Positions 8,217 to 23,483 of a stretch of 64,000 bases of DNA are shown here, one piece after another (positions within the stretch are counted from its first letter, which is position 1; each line of letters begins with the position of its first letter). Source of the stretch: Amycolatopsis marina (GTDB taxonomy: Bacteria > Actinomycetota > Actinomycetes > Mycobacteriales > Pseudonocardiaceae); assembly GCF_900111885.1 (NCBI RefSeq), contig NZ_FOKG01000008.1, forward strand, positions 1 through 64,000, given 5' to 3'. The notes under the pieces were generated by a model, which saw only the letters and a program-made list of their open reading frames with translations, did no database searches and was not told where the DNA came from. The position numbers were made by a program, and so were the translations under genes.

Positions 8217-9499
8217 TGTTGGTGCGCAAGACGAGGATCCAGTTGATCGCGTTCGCGGTGATCGCGGTCGTGTCGGTGGTGTACGCACTGGCCCGATTCA
8301 CCGAGGTGGACCGCGTGTTCGGCGCCGAGGGCTACACCGTACGGCTGCAGCTGGACGAGTCCGGCGGCATCTTCACCAACGCCGAGGTGACCTACCGCGG
8401 CTACAACATCGGCCGCGTCGGCGACCTGTCGCTGACCGCGGACGGTCTCGAGGCCGAGCTGAACATCGAGCCGGACATGCCCGCGGTGCCTGCCGACCTG
8501 CGGGCAGTGATCGCCAACCGTTCCGCGGTGGGGGAGCAGTTCGTCGACCTCCGCCCCGAAAGCGAGGGCGGGCCGTTCCTGGATGACGATTCGGTGATTC
8601 CGGCCGAGCGGGCGGCCACCCCCCTCGGCACCGACGAGCTGCTCGCCGACCTGACCGACCTGACCGACTCCGTGCCGGTCGACTCGCTGCGCACCGTCGT
8701 GGACGAGTCCTACACCGCCTTCCAGGGCACCGGCGACGATCTGCAGATCCTGCTGGACACCGCGAGGGACTTCACCAGGGCGGCACAGGAGAACCTGCCG
8801 CAGACGGTCAACCTGCTGGAGCAGGGGGGCACGGTGCTGCGGACGCAGAACGAGCTGGCCGGTTCGTTCAAGTCCTTCAGCAAGGACCTCAACGACCTCA
8901 GTGCGACGCTGAAGGAATCCGACGGAGACCTGCGGACCCTGGTCGACGTCACTCCGCAGCTGGCCAACCAGGTCAGCGAGGTGCTCGCCGAGTCCGGCCC
9001 CGGCGTCGGCGCACTGCTGGCGAACCTGCTCACCACGTCCAACCTGCTGGTGACCCGGCTCGACGGGCTCGAGCAGGGACTCGTGACCTATCCGCTGCTG
9101 AGTGTCGGCGCGCATTCGGTGGCGCCCGGTGACGGGACGGCGCACCTGGGACTGGTGCTCAACCTGTTCGACCCGCCGTCCTGCGTCAAGGGCTACCCGA
9201 AGGCGGAAGCCATGGCCGCGGGCGACGAAGGCGCTTACCGTCAGGGCAGCGAGACGACCCCGAGACCGCCGGATTCCGACGCCTACTGCGCCGAGCCGGC
9301 AGGCAGCCCGATCAACGTGCGCGGCGCGCAGAACGCACCGTACAACGGCGTTCCGGTCGCTCCGAGCGACGAGCAGGTGGCCGCGAACGCGAGCCGGTCC
9401 CAGGAGTCGCTGGCCTTCATGCGCGGGGTGCCGGGCGTGGCCGGTGGGCCGGGGCTTTCCCTGAACAGCCTGGGCGAACTCCTCGGTCTACCGGGCTGA
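8216..9499 (+). CDS. mceF: MCE family protein, sixth of six (MceF position)
   Basis: MCE protein of 427 aa with an N-terminal anchor (IQLIAFAVIAVVSVVYAL, about residues 7-24) and an MCE domain (about 35-120; VTYRGYNIGRVGDLSL, SAVGEQFVDLRP). A helical shaft reaches about residue 300. The C-terminal region contains paired cysteines (PPSCVKG and DAYCAEP) and an Asn/Ala/Gly-rich tail. ATG 8216 overlaps the previous stop (TGATG). It is the last mce gene. The 36 bp after it carry a fresh GGAG ribosome site for the first Mce-associated gene, so coupling is looser from here on. Confidence 0.91.
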   Translation: MLVRKTRIQLIAFAVIAVVSVVYALARFTEVDRVFGAEGYTVRLQLDESGGIFTNAEVTYRGYNIGRVGDLSLTADGLEAELNIEPDMPAVPADLRAVIANRSAVGEQFVDLRPESEGGPFLDDDSVIPAERAATPLGTDELLADLTDLTDSVPVDSLRTVVDESYTAFQGTGDDLQILLDTARDFTRAAQENLPQTVNLLEQGGTVLRTQNELAGSFKSFSKDLNDLSATLKESDGDLRTLVDVTPQLANQVSEVLAESGPGVGALLANLLTTSNLLVTRLDGLEQGLVTYPLLSVGAHSVAPGDGTAHLGLVLNLFDPPSCVKGYPKAEAMAAGDEGAYRQGSETTPRPPDSDAYCAEPAGSPINVRGAQNAPYNGVPVAPSDEQVAANASRSQESLAFMRGVPGVAGGPGLSLNSLGELLGLPG

Positions 9500-9535
9500 C
9501 GCTCATATCACATCGGCAACCTACTCTGGAGTATT

Positions 9536-10228
9536 ATGAGTTCCGAGGAGCAGCGGACCGAGTCCGCCGCAGACGTCGATGAGACCGCCGACGTCGAACA
9601 TGTCGATGACGAGCGTTCGGCGGACACCGCCGAGGACGGCTCCGGCGAGGCCGAGTCGAACGCCGACGGCCAGCAGGATGCGGAGAAGGCCGCCCGGAAC
9701 GAGACGCTGAAGCGGCGTCTCGTATTCGGCTCGGCAGCGCTCGCGGCCGCCTCGATCATCGCTGCCGCTGTGTTCGGCGTCCTGTGGTGGATCGCCGCCT
9801 CGGACGACGACGCCGATCTTGCCCAGACCCGCGAGGAGATCGTGCGCGTCGGCAGCTCCGCGGTCCAGGCGTTCACCGAACTCGACTACACGAAACCGGA
9901 CGAGTACTTCGACCGCTCCGCCGCGGCGGCCACCGGTGAGCTGGCCGAACAGATCAACGCGGGCCGGGAAGCCAACAAGAAGGCGATGGTCGAAGCCAAG
10001 ACCACGGCCTCCACCAAGGTGCTGGACCTCGCCGTCGCCGAACTCAACGAGCACGAGGGCAAGGCGAGCTTCCTCGCCGCCATCCAGGTCGAGGTCAAGC
10101 AGGGCGAGCAGTCCAGCGTCAAAGCGATGCGGGTCGAGGTCCAGATGACGCGCGTCGAGGAGGACGGCGAGCAGACCTGGAAGGTCTCCGGGATCAGCCA
10201 GGTCCCCGTCGTCGGCGCCGCCCAGTAA
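9536..10228 (+). CDS. Mce-associated membrane protein (Mas), first
   Basis: Protein of 230 aa with a very acidic N-terminal tail (residues 1-50, Asp/Glu-rich), one transmembrane helix at about 62-88, and an extracytoplasmic alpha/beta domain. The domain opens with a long helix (DADLAQTREEIVRVGSSAVQ) and has alternating strands toward the C-terminus (VLDLAVAEL, FLAAIQVEVK, VSGISQVPVV). This layout is that of Mce-associated proteins, which accompany mce operons and in mycobacteria are proposed to stabilise or help assemble the importer. ATG 9536 has GGAG eight bases upstream. Function is assigned from architecture and operon position. Confidence 0.8.
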   Translation: MSSEEQRTESAADVDETADVEHVDDERSADTAEDGSGEAESNADGQQDAEKAARNETLKRRLVFGSAALAAASIIAAAVFGVLWWIAASDDDADLAQTREEIVRVGSSAVQAFTELDYTKPDEYFDRSAAAATGELAEQINAGREANKKAMVEAKTTASTKVLDLAVAELNEHEGKASFLAAIQVEVKQGEQSSVKAMRVEVQMTRVEEDGEQTWKVSGISQVPVVGAAQ

Positions 10229-10250
10229 GCCACGCAGATCGGAGAACCCG

Positions 10251-11294
10251 TTGTCACCGTCTCGCCGTAACCCCAATCCGGGTCCCTCGCGCCGCCCGAG
10301 GGTGGCTGGTCTGCGTAAGCCATCCAGCGGGCACAGCCCGAGTCCGAGCCCCCGCTCCGAGCAGGAGACCCCAGAGCGCGAGTCCGTGGCTGCGGAAGCG
10401 GTGGAGCCCACGTCCGACACCGCGTCGACCGAGCCCACCGCGTCGACCGAGAACGCTGATGTCGCCCAGCCTCCCGAGGCCGGCACCGCTGAGGCCGAGG
10501 TCGGCGAGGTGGACGCGCTGACCGGTGAGCCGGAGGTCGATCAGCAGCAGCCGAAGCCAAGTCCTCGCCGTAAGGCAAGGGACACGGGCGTCCCCAAGCC
10601 GTCGAGTGAAACCGAGATCGACACCGACCAGCTTGAGCAGGCTGATGCCGAGCCCGCGAAGGGCAGGGAAACCGATGCGGAGGAAGGCGCGGCCGTAGGA
10701 GCCACCGCCGTCACCGGTGGCGCCGGTTCGCGCCGATCCCGGACGCCGTTGATCGTCGGGCTGCTCGTGATCGCGGTGCTGTTCGCGGGGCTGGCCGTGT
10801 TCTTCCGTATCCAGGGCGCCGAGGCGCAGTCGGCCACGAACAACACCGCACTGGTGGATGTGGCCCGCACCGCGCAGGTCAAGCAGGAGACCGGTGCCGC
10901 CGTCGAGCGGCTGTTCTCCTACGACTACAACGACATGGAAAAGACCGAGAAGGCCGCGGACGAGCTGCTGCTCACCGACGAGGTCCGTGAGCAGTACGCG
11001 CAGCTGCTGTCGGAGGTCAAGCGGGAGGCGCCGAAGCAGAAGATGGTGGTGACCGCGAAGGTCACCCGCAGTGGAGTGATCATGCTGGACGACAACAGGG
11101 CCAAGGTCCTGTTGTTCATCGACCAGACCTCCACCAGGACGGACAAGAACCAGACTTCCGCAGGCGGGGCGCAGATGTCGGTGGACGCGGAGTTCCGCGA
11201 CGGCGCATGGAAGATCACCAACCTGAACGCCTACAACGACCTTCCCCAGTCCGCTCCCGCGCCCGAGGGCGAAAAGGCTCCCGAAGGCAACTGA
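10251..11294 (+). CDS. Mce-associated membrane protein (Mas), second
   Basis: Protein of 347 aa starting at TTG 10251 with CGGAG upstream. The N-terminal 160 residues are basic then acidic low-complexity sequence (Ser/Pro/Glu-rich) and are probably disordered in the cytoplasm. A transmembrane helix lies at about 166-186 and a Mas-type extracytoplasmic domain follows to about 330 (VARTAQVKQETGAAVERLFS, MVVTAKVTRSGVIML, FRDGAWKITNLN). It pairs with the 9536 gene; two Mas genes at the end of an mce operon are common. It is the last gene before the long rpoB leader region. The start codon is less certain than the domain call. Confidence 0.78.
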   Translation: MSPSRRNPNPGPSRRPRVAGLRKPSSGHSPSPSPRSEQETPERESVAAEAVEPTSDTASTEPTASTENADVAQPPEAGTAEAEVGEVDALTGEPEVDQQQPKPSPRRKARDTGVPKPSSETEIDTDQLEQADAEPAKGRETDAEEGAAVGATAVTGGAGSRRSRTPLIVGLLVIAVLFAGLAVFFRIQGAEAQSATNNTALVDVARTAQVKQETGAAVERLFSYDYNDMEKTEKAADELLLTDEVREQYAQLLSEVKREAPKQKMVVTAKVTRSGVIMLDDNRAKVLLFIDQTSTRTDKNQTSAGGAQMSVDAEFRDGAWKITNLNAYNDLPQSAPAPEGEKAPEGN

Positions 11295-11849
11295 CGGGCT
11301 GTCGGCGCACGGTCCTGTCGGCGCCGGACCCGGGTGATGAACCAGGTCGCGGCGATGATCAGCACTGCGAAAAAGAGCAGGCCACCCCCGAGAGCAACTT
11401 CACTCCGATGCCCGGGATCAGGCGACCGACCGTGCCAGGACGGCCTGGCAGAAAGCAGTACCCACGGTCGGTGTGGACAGGCTCACCCTGCGCCAACCGG
11501 AGCAGAACATGCCGTGACGCTTGACTCGTGGACCCGGTGGGTTCACGCTTACTGCCAACGGCCTCGCTCATGCGGGAAGCGGGACCGAAGACGTGACGAC
11601 CGAGGCTGGGCCCCGTCTGGCGTGCCCCCTCGACAGACGCCGTCTTTGAAGCTAGACTGCTTCTTTGCGCTGCCCACTTTCAGGCTGCCCAAACGTGGTA
11701 GCTATGATGGCGGGCACCACCGCATAGAGAAGCTTGTCACGACCCGGCTTGCGCACGAGCTTGTGAGCAGCTTCTCGAACACACTGACAGTTCGTGTTAT
11801 CAGTTGCTAACGCGGCTGCGCAACCGCTATGTCCCCGGAAGGACGCATC
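11295..11849 (+). other. rpoB upstream region, 555 bp
   Basis: No convincing gene. The left 300 bp shows nothing I can assign. The right part holds the predicted rpoB promoter (11630-11658) and a roughly 185-nt leader. The leader contains a potential seven-codon ORF, ATG 11704 to TAG 11727, for which there is no other evidence. Confidence 0.7.
11630..11658 (+). promoter_or_regulatory. Predicted sigma-70-type promoter of rpoBC
   Basis: TCGACA (11630-11635) and TAGACT (11653-11658) are separated by 17 bp, close to TTGACA-N17-TATAAT. Transcription would start near 11665, leaving a leader of about 185 nt before rpoB. Confidence 0.6.
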
Positions 11850-15359
<3,510 letters not shown>

Positions 15360-15367
15360 CCGCGCGA

Positions 15368-15404
15368 CCCGGACTGGGCCTGGTCTCCACAGGCCCAGTC
15401 CGGG
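15368..15404 (+). terminator. Perfect 15-bp inverted repeat between rpoB and rpoC
   Basis: Arms 15368-15382 and 15390-15404 are perfectly complementary around the 7-nt loop GTCTCCA, starting nine bases after the rpoB stop. No T-run follows. It could attenuate or mark an RNA-processing site rather than terminate fully, because rpoC has no obvious promoter of its own. Confidence 0.6.
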
Positions 15405-15431
15405 AAGCCAACCCCTCTAGCCATAGGGATT

Positions 15432-15450
15432 CCTGGGGATTGACCCCAGG
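15432..15450 (+). other. Small inverted repeat before rpoC
   Basis: CCTGGGG (15432-15438) and CCCCAGG (15444-15450) form a 7-bp stem with loop ATTGA, 32 bp before the rpoC start. It lies in the same leader as the larger rpoB-rpoC hairpin. Confidence 0.5.
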
Positions 15451-15482
15451 CCCCCGATCAGACCCCAAGGGGATGCAACGAC

Positions 15483-19394
<3,912 letters not shown>

Positions 19395-19402
19395 CCCCAC
19401 CC

Positions 19403-19422
19403 GGCCTGGGCCCGCCCAGGCC
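19403..19422 (+). other. Inverted repeat after rpoC
   Basis: GGCCTGGG and CCCAGGCC arms of 8 bp lie around CCCG, just ahead of the larger terminator hairpin at 19438-19472. Confidence 0.45.
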
Positions 19423-19437
19423 ACCCACCGACACGGC

Positions 19438-19472
19438 AGGAGCCCCCGCCCCACACAGGGACGGGGGCTCCT
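19438..19472 (+). terminator. Predicted terminator of rpoBC
   Basis: A 15-bp stem (19438-19452 with 19458-19472) has one mismatch and a 5-nt loop ACACA, 44 bp after the rpoC stop. The stem is GC-rich and lacks a U-tract, as is common for actinobacterial terminators. Confidence 0.7.
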
Positions 19473-19487
19473 CCCGTTGGCGGGGGA

Positions 19488-19510
19488 GTGCGTTTAGCGG
19501 GCTGAATGTC
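19488..19510 (+). repeat. Dispersed palindrome, copy 1 (CGGG loop on + strand)
   Basis: GCGTTTAG-CGGG-CTGAATGT. On the + transcript it pairs over 8 bp, using three G-U wobbles. It lies just downstream of the rpoC terminator. Confidence 0.8.
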
Positions 19511-19638
19511 GTCAGTGGGGCCCTGGTCCGACGTTGGTAGTCGGCCAAACCGGGCAAGAACGGGCAAATCGTTGACCTAACCTCTGGTGTTACTTCACCC
19601 TGCCGGGTGTCACATTCTCGAGTAGGTGGAGATCGCCC

Positions 19639-20376
19639 ATGCACAGACGTATCGGCAGACTTCTCGTCGCGATGCTGCTCGCCCTCGCGACCTCGGTCGT
19701 GGGAGGCACGCTCGTCGCGGCGCCCGCTCAGGCAGACAGCTGCTACACCTGGGGGAGGACGCTGTCCCAGGGCATGTCCGGCAGCGACGTGCGACAACTG
19801 CAGATCCGCGTCTCCGGCTACCCCGGCTACGGCGGCGTGATCGCACTGGACGGCGAGTACGGTCCCGCGACGAAGGCGGCCGTCACTCGGTTCCAGCGGG
19901 CCTACGGGCTCGGCGCGGACGGGATCGCGGGACCCCAGACCTTCAACAAGATCTACGCCCTGCAGGACAGCGACTGCACACCGGCCAACTTCTCCTACGG
20001 TGAGTTGAACAACTGCAACTCCTCCTGGTCCGGTGGACCGTTGTCGGCGTCAGCGGCCAAGGCGAACGCCCTGGTGTCGATGTGGAAGCTGCAGGCGATG
20101 CGCCATGCCCTCGGTGACCATCCCATCCGCGTGACCAGCGGGTTCCGCAGCTATGCGTGCAACAACGCGGTCGGCGGCGCGCCCAACAGCCGCCACCTGT
20201 ACGGCGACGGTGTCGACCTCGGCTCCGGCCCACACTCGCTGTGCACCCTGGCGAAGCAGGCACGCAACCACGGCTTCCGCGGCATCCTCGGCCCAGGATT
20301 CCCCGGCCACAACGACCACACCCACGTGGACCACCGCTCGAGCCGCTACTGGGACGCCCCCAGCTGCGGCATCTAA
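19639..20376 (+). CDS. Secreted peptidoglycan-binding M15-type zinc carboxypeptidase
   Basis: Predicted exported D-alanyl-D-alanine carboxypeptidase-like enzyme, 245 aa. It has a Sec signal peptide (residues 1 to about 32, ending APAQA), a PG_binding_1 domain (about 40-110, with GSDVRQLQIRVSGYPGY and DGEYGPATKAAVTRFQRAYG) and a C-terminal M15A-type domain. Zinc ligands are visible as SRHLYGDGVD (His186, Asp193) and HNDHTHVDH (His229). This order resembles the Streptomyces albus G enzyme with its binding and catalytic domains. It probably trims peptide stems of cell-wall peptidoglycan outside the membrane. Six cysteines downstream of residue 112 may form disulfides. It stands alone between rpoC and a minus-strand cassette and is bounded by dispersed palindromes on both sides. 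Confidence 0.88.
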   Translation: MHRRIGRLLVAMLLALATSVVGGTLVAAPAQADSCYTWGRTLSQGMSGSDVRQLQIRVSGYPGYGGVIALDGEYGPATKAAVTRFQRAYGLGADGIAGPQTFNKIYALQDSDCTPANFSYGELNNCNSSWSGGPLSASAAKANALVSMWKLQAMRHALGDHPIRVTSGFRSYACNNAVGGAPNSRHLYGDGVDLGSGPHSLCTLAKQARNHGFRGILGPGFPGHNDHTHVDHRSSRYWDAPSCGI

Positions 20377-20430
20377 CGCCCGAGGCGGCGCTCGTGCCGG
20401 GTCGCGTCCCAACGGCCCGGCACCCGTGAC

Positions 20431-20452
20431 GACATTTAGCCCGCTAACTGCA
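20431..20452 (-). repeat. Dispersed palindrome, copy 2 (CGGG loop on - strand)
   Basis: Plus-strand core ATTTAGCCCGCTAACTGC. It has one internal mismatch. It lies in the convergent gap between the M15 peptidase gene and the minus-strand cassette, 56 bp from copy 3. Confidence 0.75.
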
Positions 20453-20486
20453 GGTCCCGGCCCTGGACGTCGCAGGGGTGCGGGGA

Positions 20487-20509
20487 GTGCGTTTAGCGGG
20501 CTGGATGTC
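20487..20509 (+). repeat. Dispersed palindrome, copy 3 (CGGG loop on + strand)
   Basis: GCGTTTAG-CGGG-CTGGATGT. It pairs over 8 bp on the + transcript with four G-U wobbles, and pairs poorly on the - transcript. Confidence 0.78.
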
Positions 20510-20518
20510 GTTCGGGGG

Positions 20519-21166
20519 TCACTTTTCGGCGGCGGCGGTGAGGGCATCCAGATGCGCGAGGAGGGTTCGGCCGGATAGCCGGCCGCCCTGGTGTTCGGTC
20601 GAGATCATCCCGCCGCCGTGGCGGAACTTCTTGCGCGGCGAGTACGACGACGAGTCGAACAAGGGGAAGATCTTCCGCTCCCATTCCAGGAAGGCCGGGT
20701 AGAGCGTGAGTCGTCGGTCGGCGACAGCCTGGGACACGCCGGCCGTGGAGAACCCGTCGTACGGGGTACTCGTGGCGGCCAGGCTGACCACGTAGTCGTA
20801 CCGCCAGCGATATGAGTGCCCGCCGTGTTCGAACGACGTTGCACCGGTCACCCGCGTGCGTTGTTGCCGGGCGTGAAACGTGTACCCGCGATGTTCCCCG
20901 AGTACCTCGAGGTGGGTCCGCGGGAGTTTGTTGTCCTCCCAGGACGCCGGTATGGATCGGTCGTCGGCGGCCGCGGCGCGGCGGCCGCGGACAGTCGGGC
21001 CCGTCTTCACCAGCCATCCGTGCTTACGTGCCAGCAACGGCAGGATGAGTCGGAAGAGTTTTCCCGGTAGCCGACGCACACACCACCAGGCAAGAGCGAG
21101 GAAGGCCACGCCGACCAACGCCCACCCCGCAGGCCCGTCGGGCAGCCAATAGAGCAGCTCGTCCAC
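20519..21166 (-). CDS. Membrane-anchored protein of unknown function, end of the minus-strand cassette
   Basis: A 215-aa protein that I do not recognise. It starts with GTG and has one hydrophobic segment (GWALVGVAFLALAWW, about residues 14-30) followed by a basic stretch, so the rest is probably cytoplasmic. A soluble domain follows, with aromatic and basic motifs (HGGHSYRWRYDYVVSLAA, RLTLYPAFLEWERKIFPLF). It is the last of five genes transcribed toward the M15 peptidase gene and lies 21 bp after the WXG-like gene. It could be a partner, chaperone or immunity-type protein for that product, but nothing in the sequence decides this. Confidence 0.65.
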   Translation of the reverse strand: MDELLYWLPDGPAGWALVGVAFLALAWWCVRRLPGKLFRLILPLLARKHGWLVKTGPTVRGRRAAAADDRSIPASWEDNKLPRTHLEVLGEHRGYTFHARQQRTRVTGATSFEHGGHSYRWRYDYVVSLAATSTPYDGFSTAGVSQAVADRRLTLYPAFLEWERKIFPLFDSSSYSPRKKFRHGGGMISTEHQGGRLSGRTLLAHLDALTAAAEK

Positions 21167-21187
21167 CGGTCCGGTCAGCTCCTCACG

Positions 21188-22312
21188 TCAGATGTCCAGG
21201 TAGCCTTCGGTCTCTTCCTTGGAGTAGTCCGTACCGGTCTCGTCGTACTCGCCGGCCTTCTGCGCGTTCCCGGCGTTGCGCAGCAGCTTGTCCGGTCCGG
21301 CGTTCGAGCCGGTACCCAAGCCAGCCTGGGCGACCGCGGTGTCGTTGACCTGGCCGAGCATCGACTTGCCGAAGCCTCCCTGCAGGCGCCCGCCGAGCGC
21401 CCCGTCCTTGCCGTAGAACTTGTCCCAGGCCTTCGTGCTGCCGCCCATGATCGACATGTCCGCGTTCCGGCTCAGCTGACGGGACTCGTCCATCGCCCGC
21501 TTGAAGCCGGTGCGGAGGCTGCCCATCCGGGTCTTCAGGCTACGCAGGAACGCCAGGAAATCGTCCAGCAGCTTGCGCAGCTTGGCGATCATCCTGCTCA
21601 CCTTGCTACCGGTGGACACGGCCCGCACCGTGGTGGCGGTGCCCGCGGCGGCGGTCGACGCCCCGGCCGTGGGAATCGCCGCGGCGAGCGCCGGGATCCA
21701 GATCATGATCAGCCAGGTGATGAGCTCGGTCAGCAGTGCCTTGACGAAGTCCTCCACAACGGTCATCACCATGCTGGACATCTGCAGCAGCTGGGATACC
21801 TCTCCCGCCTGCCCCGCGACACCGTCGATGCCTTTGGCGAACTCGCCGAGCTTCGTTCCCGCGGCTTCGGAAGCCTCACCGCCCCAGGTCTGCAGGGAGG
21901 TCTTCAGGTCTTCCTCGAACTTCTGCCGGAGCTCGACGACCCCCTTGCCGATGGCGTCGAAGTTCTCCGCGGCCTGTGACAACGCGGGCCCGTCACCGCT
22001 GACGAAATGAATCGCGTCCTCCAGCGGCTGGCACACACTGATCAGGAAGCCGAGTCCCTGACCGACGAGCCAGCCGATGGGATCGGTCGCGATCCCGAGC
22101 GCGGCACCACCGAGAGACTGGATGAGCCCGGAACTCTCCGACGCGAGGGCACTGATCTCCGAACCGGTCGCGCCGTCGCTGAGTTTCGAGCCCGCGTCGA
22201 AGGCCTTGACGGCGTTCCCGTAGAGGGGAACGGCTTCCTTGGCCTTGTCGCCAATGTCCTTCTCGCCGGTCTTGATGGTGACGCCACCGGCTTCGTGTTC
22301 CGTTTCGGCCAT
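21188..22312 (-). CDS. WXG-like protein with a membrane segment, candidate type VII secretion substrate
   Basis: A 374-aa protein, unrecognised as a whole. A helical segment precedes a WxG-like motif (QTWGGEASEAAG, Trp at about residue 143). Hydrophobic stretches lie at about 66-95 and 193-220. A basic helical region and a Gly/Asn-rich C-terminus follow, ending DYSKEETEGYLDI, in which YSKEE fits the YxxxD/E type VII export signal. I chose ATG 22312 because GAAGGACGAGGAC precedes it; an upstream ATG at 22372 would add 20 residues with no ribosome site. The EspC-like gene lies 75 bp upstream. It is probably a secreted or surface ESX substrate, but no toxin domain is visible. Confidence 0.65.
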   Translation of the reverse strand: MAETEHEAGGVTIKTGEKDIGDKAKEAVPLYGNAVKAFDAGSKLSDGATGSEISALASESSGLIQSLGGAALGIATDPIGWLVGQGLGFLISVCQPLEDAIHFVSGDGPALSQAAENFDAIGKGVVELRQKFEEDLKTSLQTWGGEASEAAGTKLGEFAKGIDGVAGQAGEVSQLLQMSSMVMTVVEDFVKALLTELITWLIMIWIPALAAAIPTAGASTAAAGTATTVRAVSTGSKVSRMIAKLRKLLDDFLAFLRSLKTRMGSLRTGFKRAMDESRQLSRNADMSIMGGSTKAWDKFYGKDGALGGRLQGGFGKSMLGQVNDTAVAQAGLGTGSNAGPDKLLRNAGNAQKAGEYDETGTDYSKEETEGYLDI

Positions 22313-22387
22313 GTCCTCGTCCTTCGTGCAACTCAGGGGCCCCATGCCCTCATGTCGAACGGCGTCACCCACGGGAGCCGCGGTGGA

Positions 22388-22708
22388 TCAGTTGTCGATC
22401 TGAACCTTGAGTCCATTGAGGAGCGCCTCGACCGCGTCCTCGTGTTGCTGGTAGCCCTCAGCTGCCTTGGTGAACTTGTCGGACCCCGACTGCAAACCGT
22501 CCTGGAGGCCGGTGAACAGGTCCTTCAGATCGCCCAGCATTTCCGTGTAGGTGCCCTTGACGAAGATGCCGACGACTCCCCACGACTGGTCGCCGACATC
22601 GGCTGTGTCGACGAGTCCGGCGATACCGGACGCGGTGCCCTTCTGGTTCGCGAGCTTGCCCGCATAGGTCCGCAGTTCGTCCTCGCTGACATTGAATCCA
22701 CCGCTCAC
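22388..22708 (-). CDS. EspC-family type VII secretion target (WXG100-like)
   Basis: A 106-aa helical-hairpin protein beginning MSGGFNVSEDELRTYAGKL, the usual start of the EspC/DUF2580 family. The turn carries WGVVG (residues 43-47) in place of a strict WxG. The second helix ends with YQQHE (86-90), which matches the YxxxD/E export signal. GTG 22708 is preceded by AGGAGGAG. Such proteins form helical pairs and are exported by ESX systems. The cassette itself has no secretion ATPase, so export would rely on an apparatus elsewhere, for example the eccB/C/D/E genes at 51-63 kb. Its likely partner is the WXG-like protein downstream. Confidence 0.8.
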   Translation of the reverse strand: MSGGFNVSEDELRTYAGKLANQKGTASGIAGLVDTADVGDQSWGVVGIFVKGTYTEMLGDLKDLFTGLQDGLQSGSDKFTKAAEGYQQHEDAVEALLNGLKVQIDN

Positions 22709-22732
22709 CAGGACTCCTCCTCGCCGAAATGT

Positions 22733-23473
22733 TCAACCATCATGACGCCCGTCCTCTACGACCACGGACTGCTCGCGGTGGTTCCGCGCATTCGCCTTTT
22801 CCCTGGCGACGACCATGGTGAGCAGCACTCCCGGTATCGCGGCGACGATCCCGAGCGCCATCAGGAGCCCGGCGTTCGTCGCGTTGGCCAGCAGCGGATT
22901 CGGCCACAGTGGACCGATGGCCACCCTGATGGTCTCTCCGGCGGCGGGCAGTTGTTCGAAAGCGAGCCATTGCACGTGATCGAGCACGTGGTTCTCCCCG
23001 TGCAGCAGGTACTCCCCGCTCACCGTCGTCCTGGAGGTCATCGAGCTGCCCTGGTGGCTACCGGTGACGTGAAGTTCGACGTCGTAGGCGAGGCCGATGA
23101 AGTACGTCAGCCCGTTGATCATCGTGTTGGCCGCCAGGATGAGGAAACACAGTGCTCCGCCGCCGAGGAACATCCGAGGCCAGACCGAATCGATGTCGCC
23201 GCCCGCCCGCCGCCTGCGCAGCCTGCCGAGCACGACGACCAAATAGGTGATCGCGAGCGGGGCGAACACGAGGAGGCTCACGATCGTGACCAGCCCGCTC
23301 ACTCCGACAGCGACGACGAGCCAGGTGACGGTGGTCGCGATCCCCAGCAGCCACGCCAGCGTCAGCGCCCACGTCTTCGCTCGGCCACTCCACTTGCCGC
23401 CCAGATATCCCAGTCCGGCGGCCGCGCCATAGCCGAGAACGATCAGCGCGGGCAGTTGTTCTTCGAATGTCAC
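22733..23473 (-). CDS. Multi-pass membrane protein of unknown function
   Basis: A 246-aa protein with about five hydrophobic segments: roughly residues 7-25, 35-55, 58-84, 104-125 and 203-225. The loop between the fourth and fifth (about 125-200) is polar and probably outside the membrane (VELHVTGSHQGSSMTSRTT). Its central region is basic (LRRRRAGGD). GTG 23473 starts 11 bp after the YbaB-like gene, so the two are probably co-transcribed. I do not recognise the family. It may be an envelope partner of the secreted proteins encoded downstream. Confidence 0.6.
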   Translation of the reverse strand: MTFEEQLPALIVLGYGAAAGLGYLGGKWSGRAKTWALTLAWLLGIATTVTWLVVAVGVSGLVTIVSLLVFAPLAITYLVVVLGRLRRRRAGGDIDSVWPRMFLGGGALCFLILAANTMINGLTYFIGLAYDVELHVTGSHQGSSMTSRTTVSGEYLLHGENHVLDHVQWLAFEQLPAAGETIRVAIGPLWPNPLLANATNAGLLMALGIVAAIPGVLLTMVVAREKANARNHREQSVVVEDGRHDG

Positions 23474-23483
23474 CGGGACGCCC

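Noticed and set aside
11704..11727. Seven-codon ORF in the rpoB leader as an attenuator peptide
   Set aside because: No codon bias for a regulatory amino acid and no adjacent alternative hairpins could be shown.
11334..11810. Possible 158-codon gene in the rpoB upstream region
   Set aside because: It covers the predicted rpoB promoter, has no plausible ribosome site and its protein resembles nothing; third-position GC is not gene-like.
19488..20509. The palindrome copies read as CRISPR repeats
   Set aside because: They are palindromic with variable ends, scattered singly or in pairs through the window, and have no regular spacer array.
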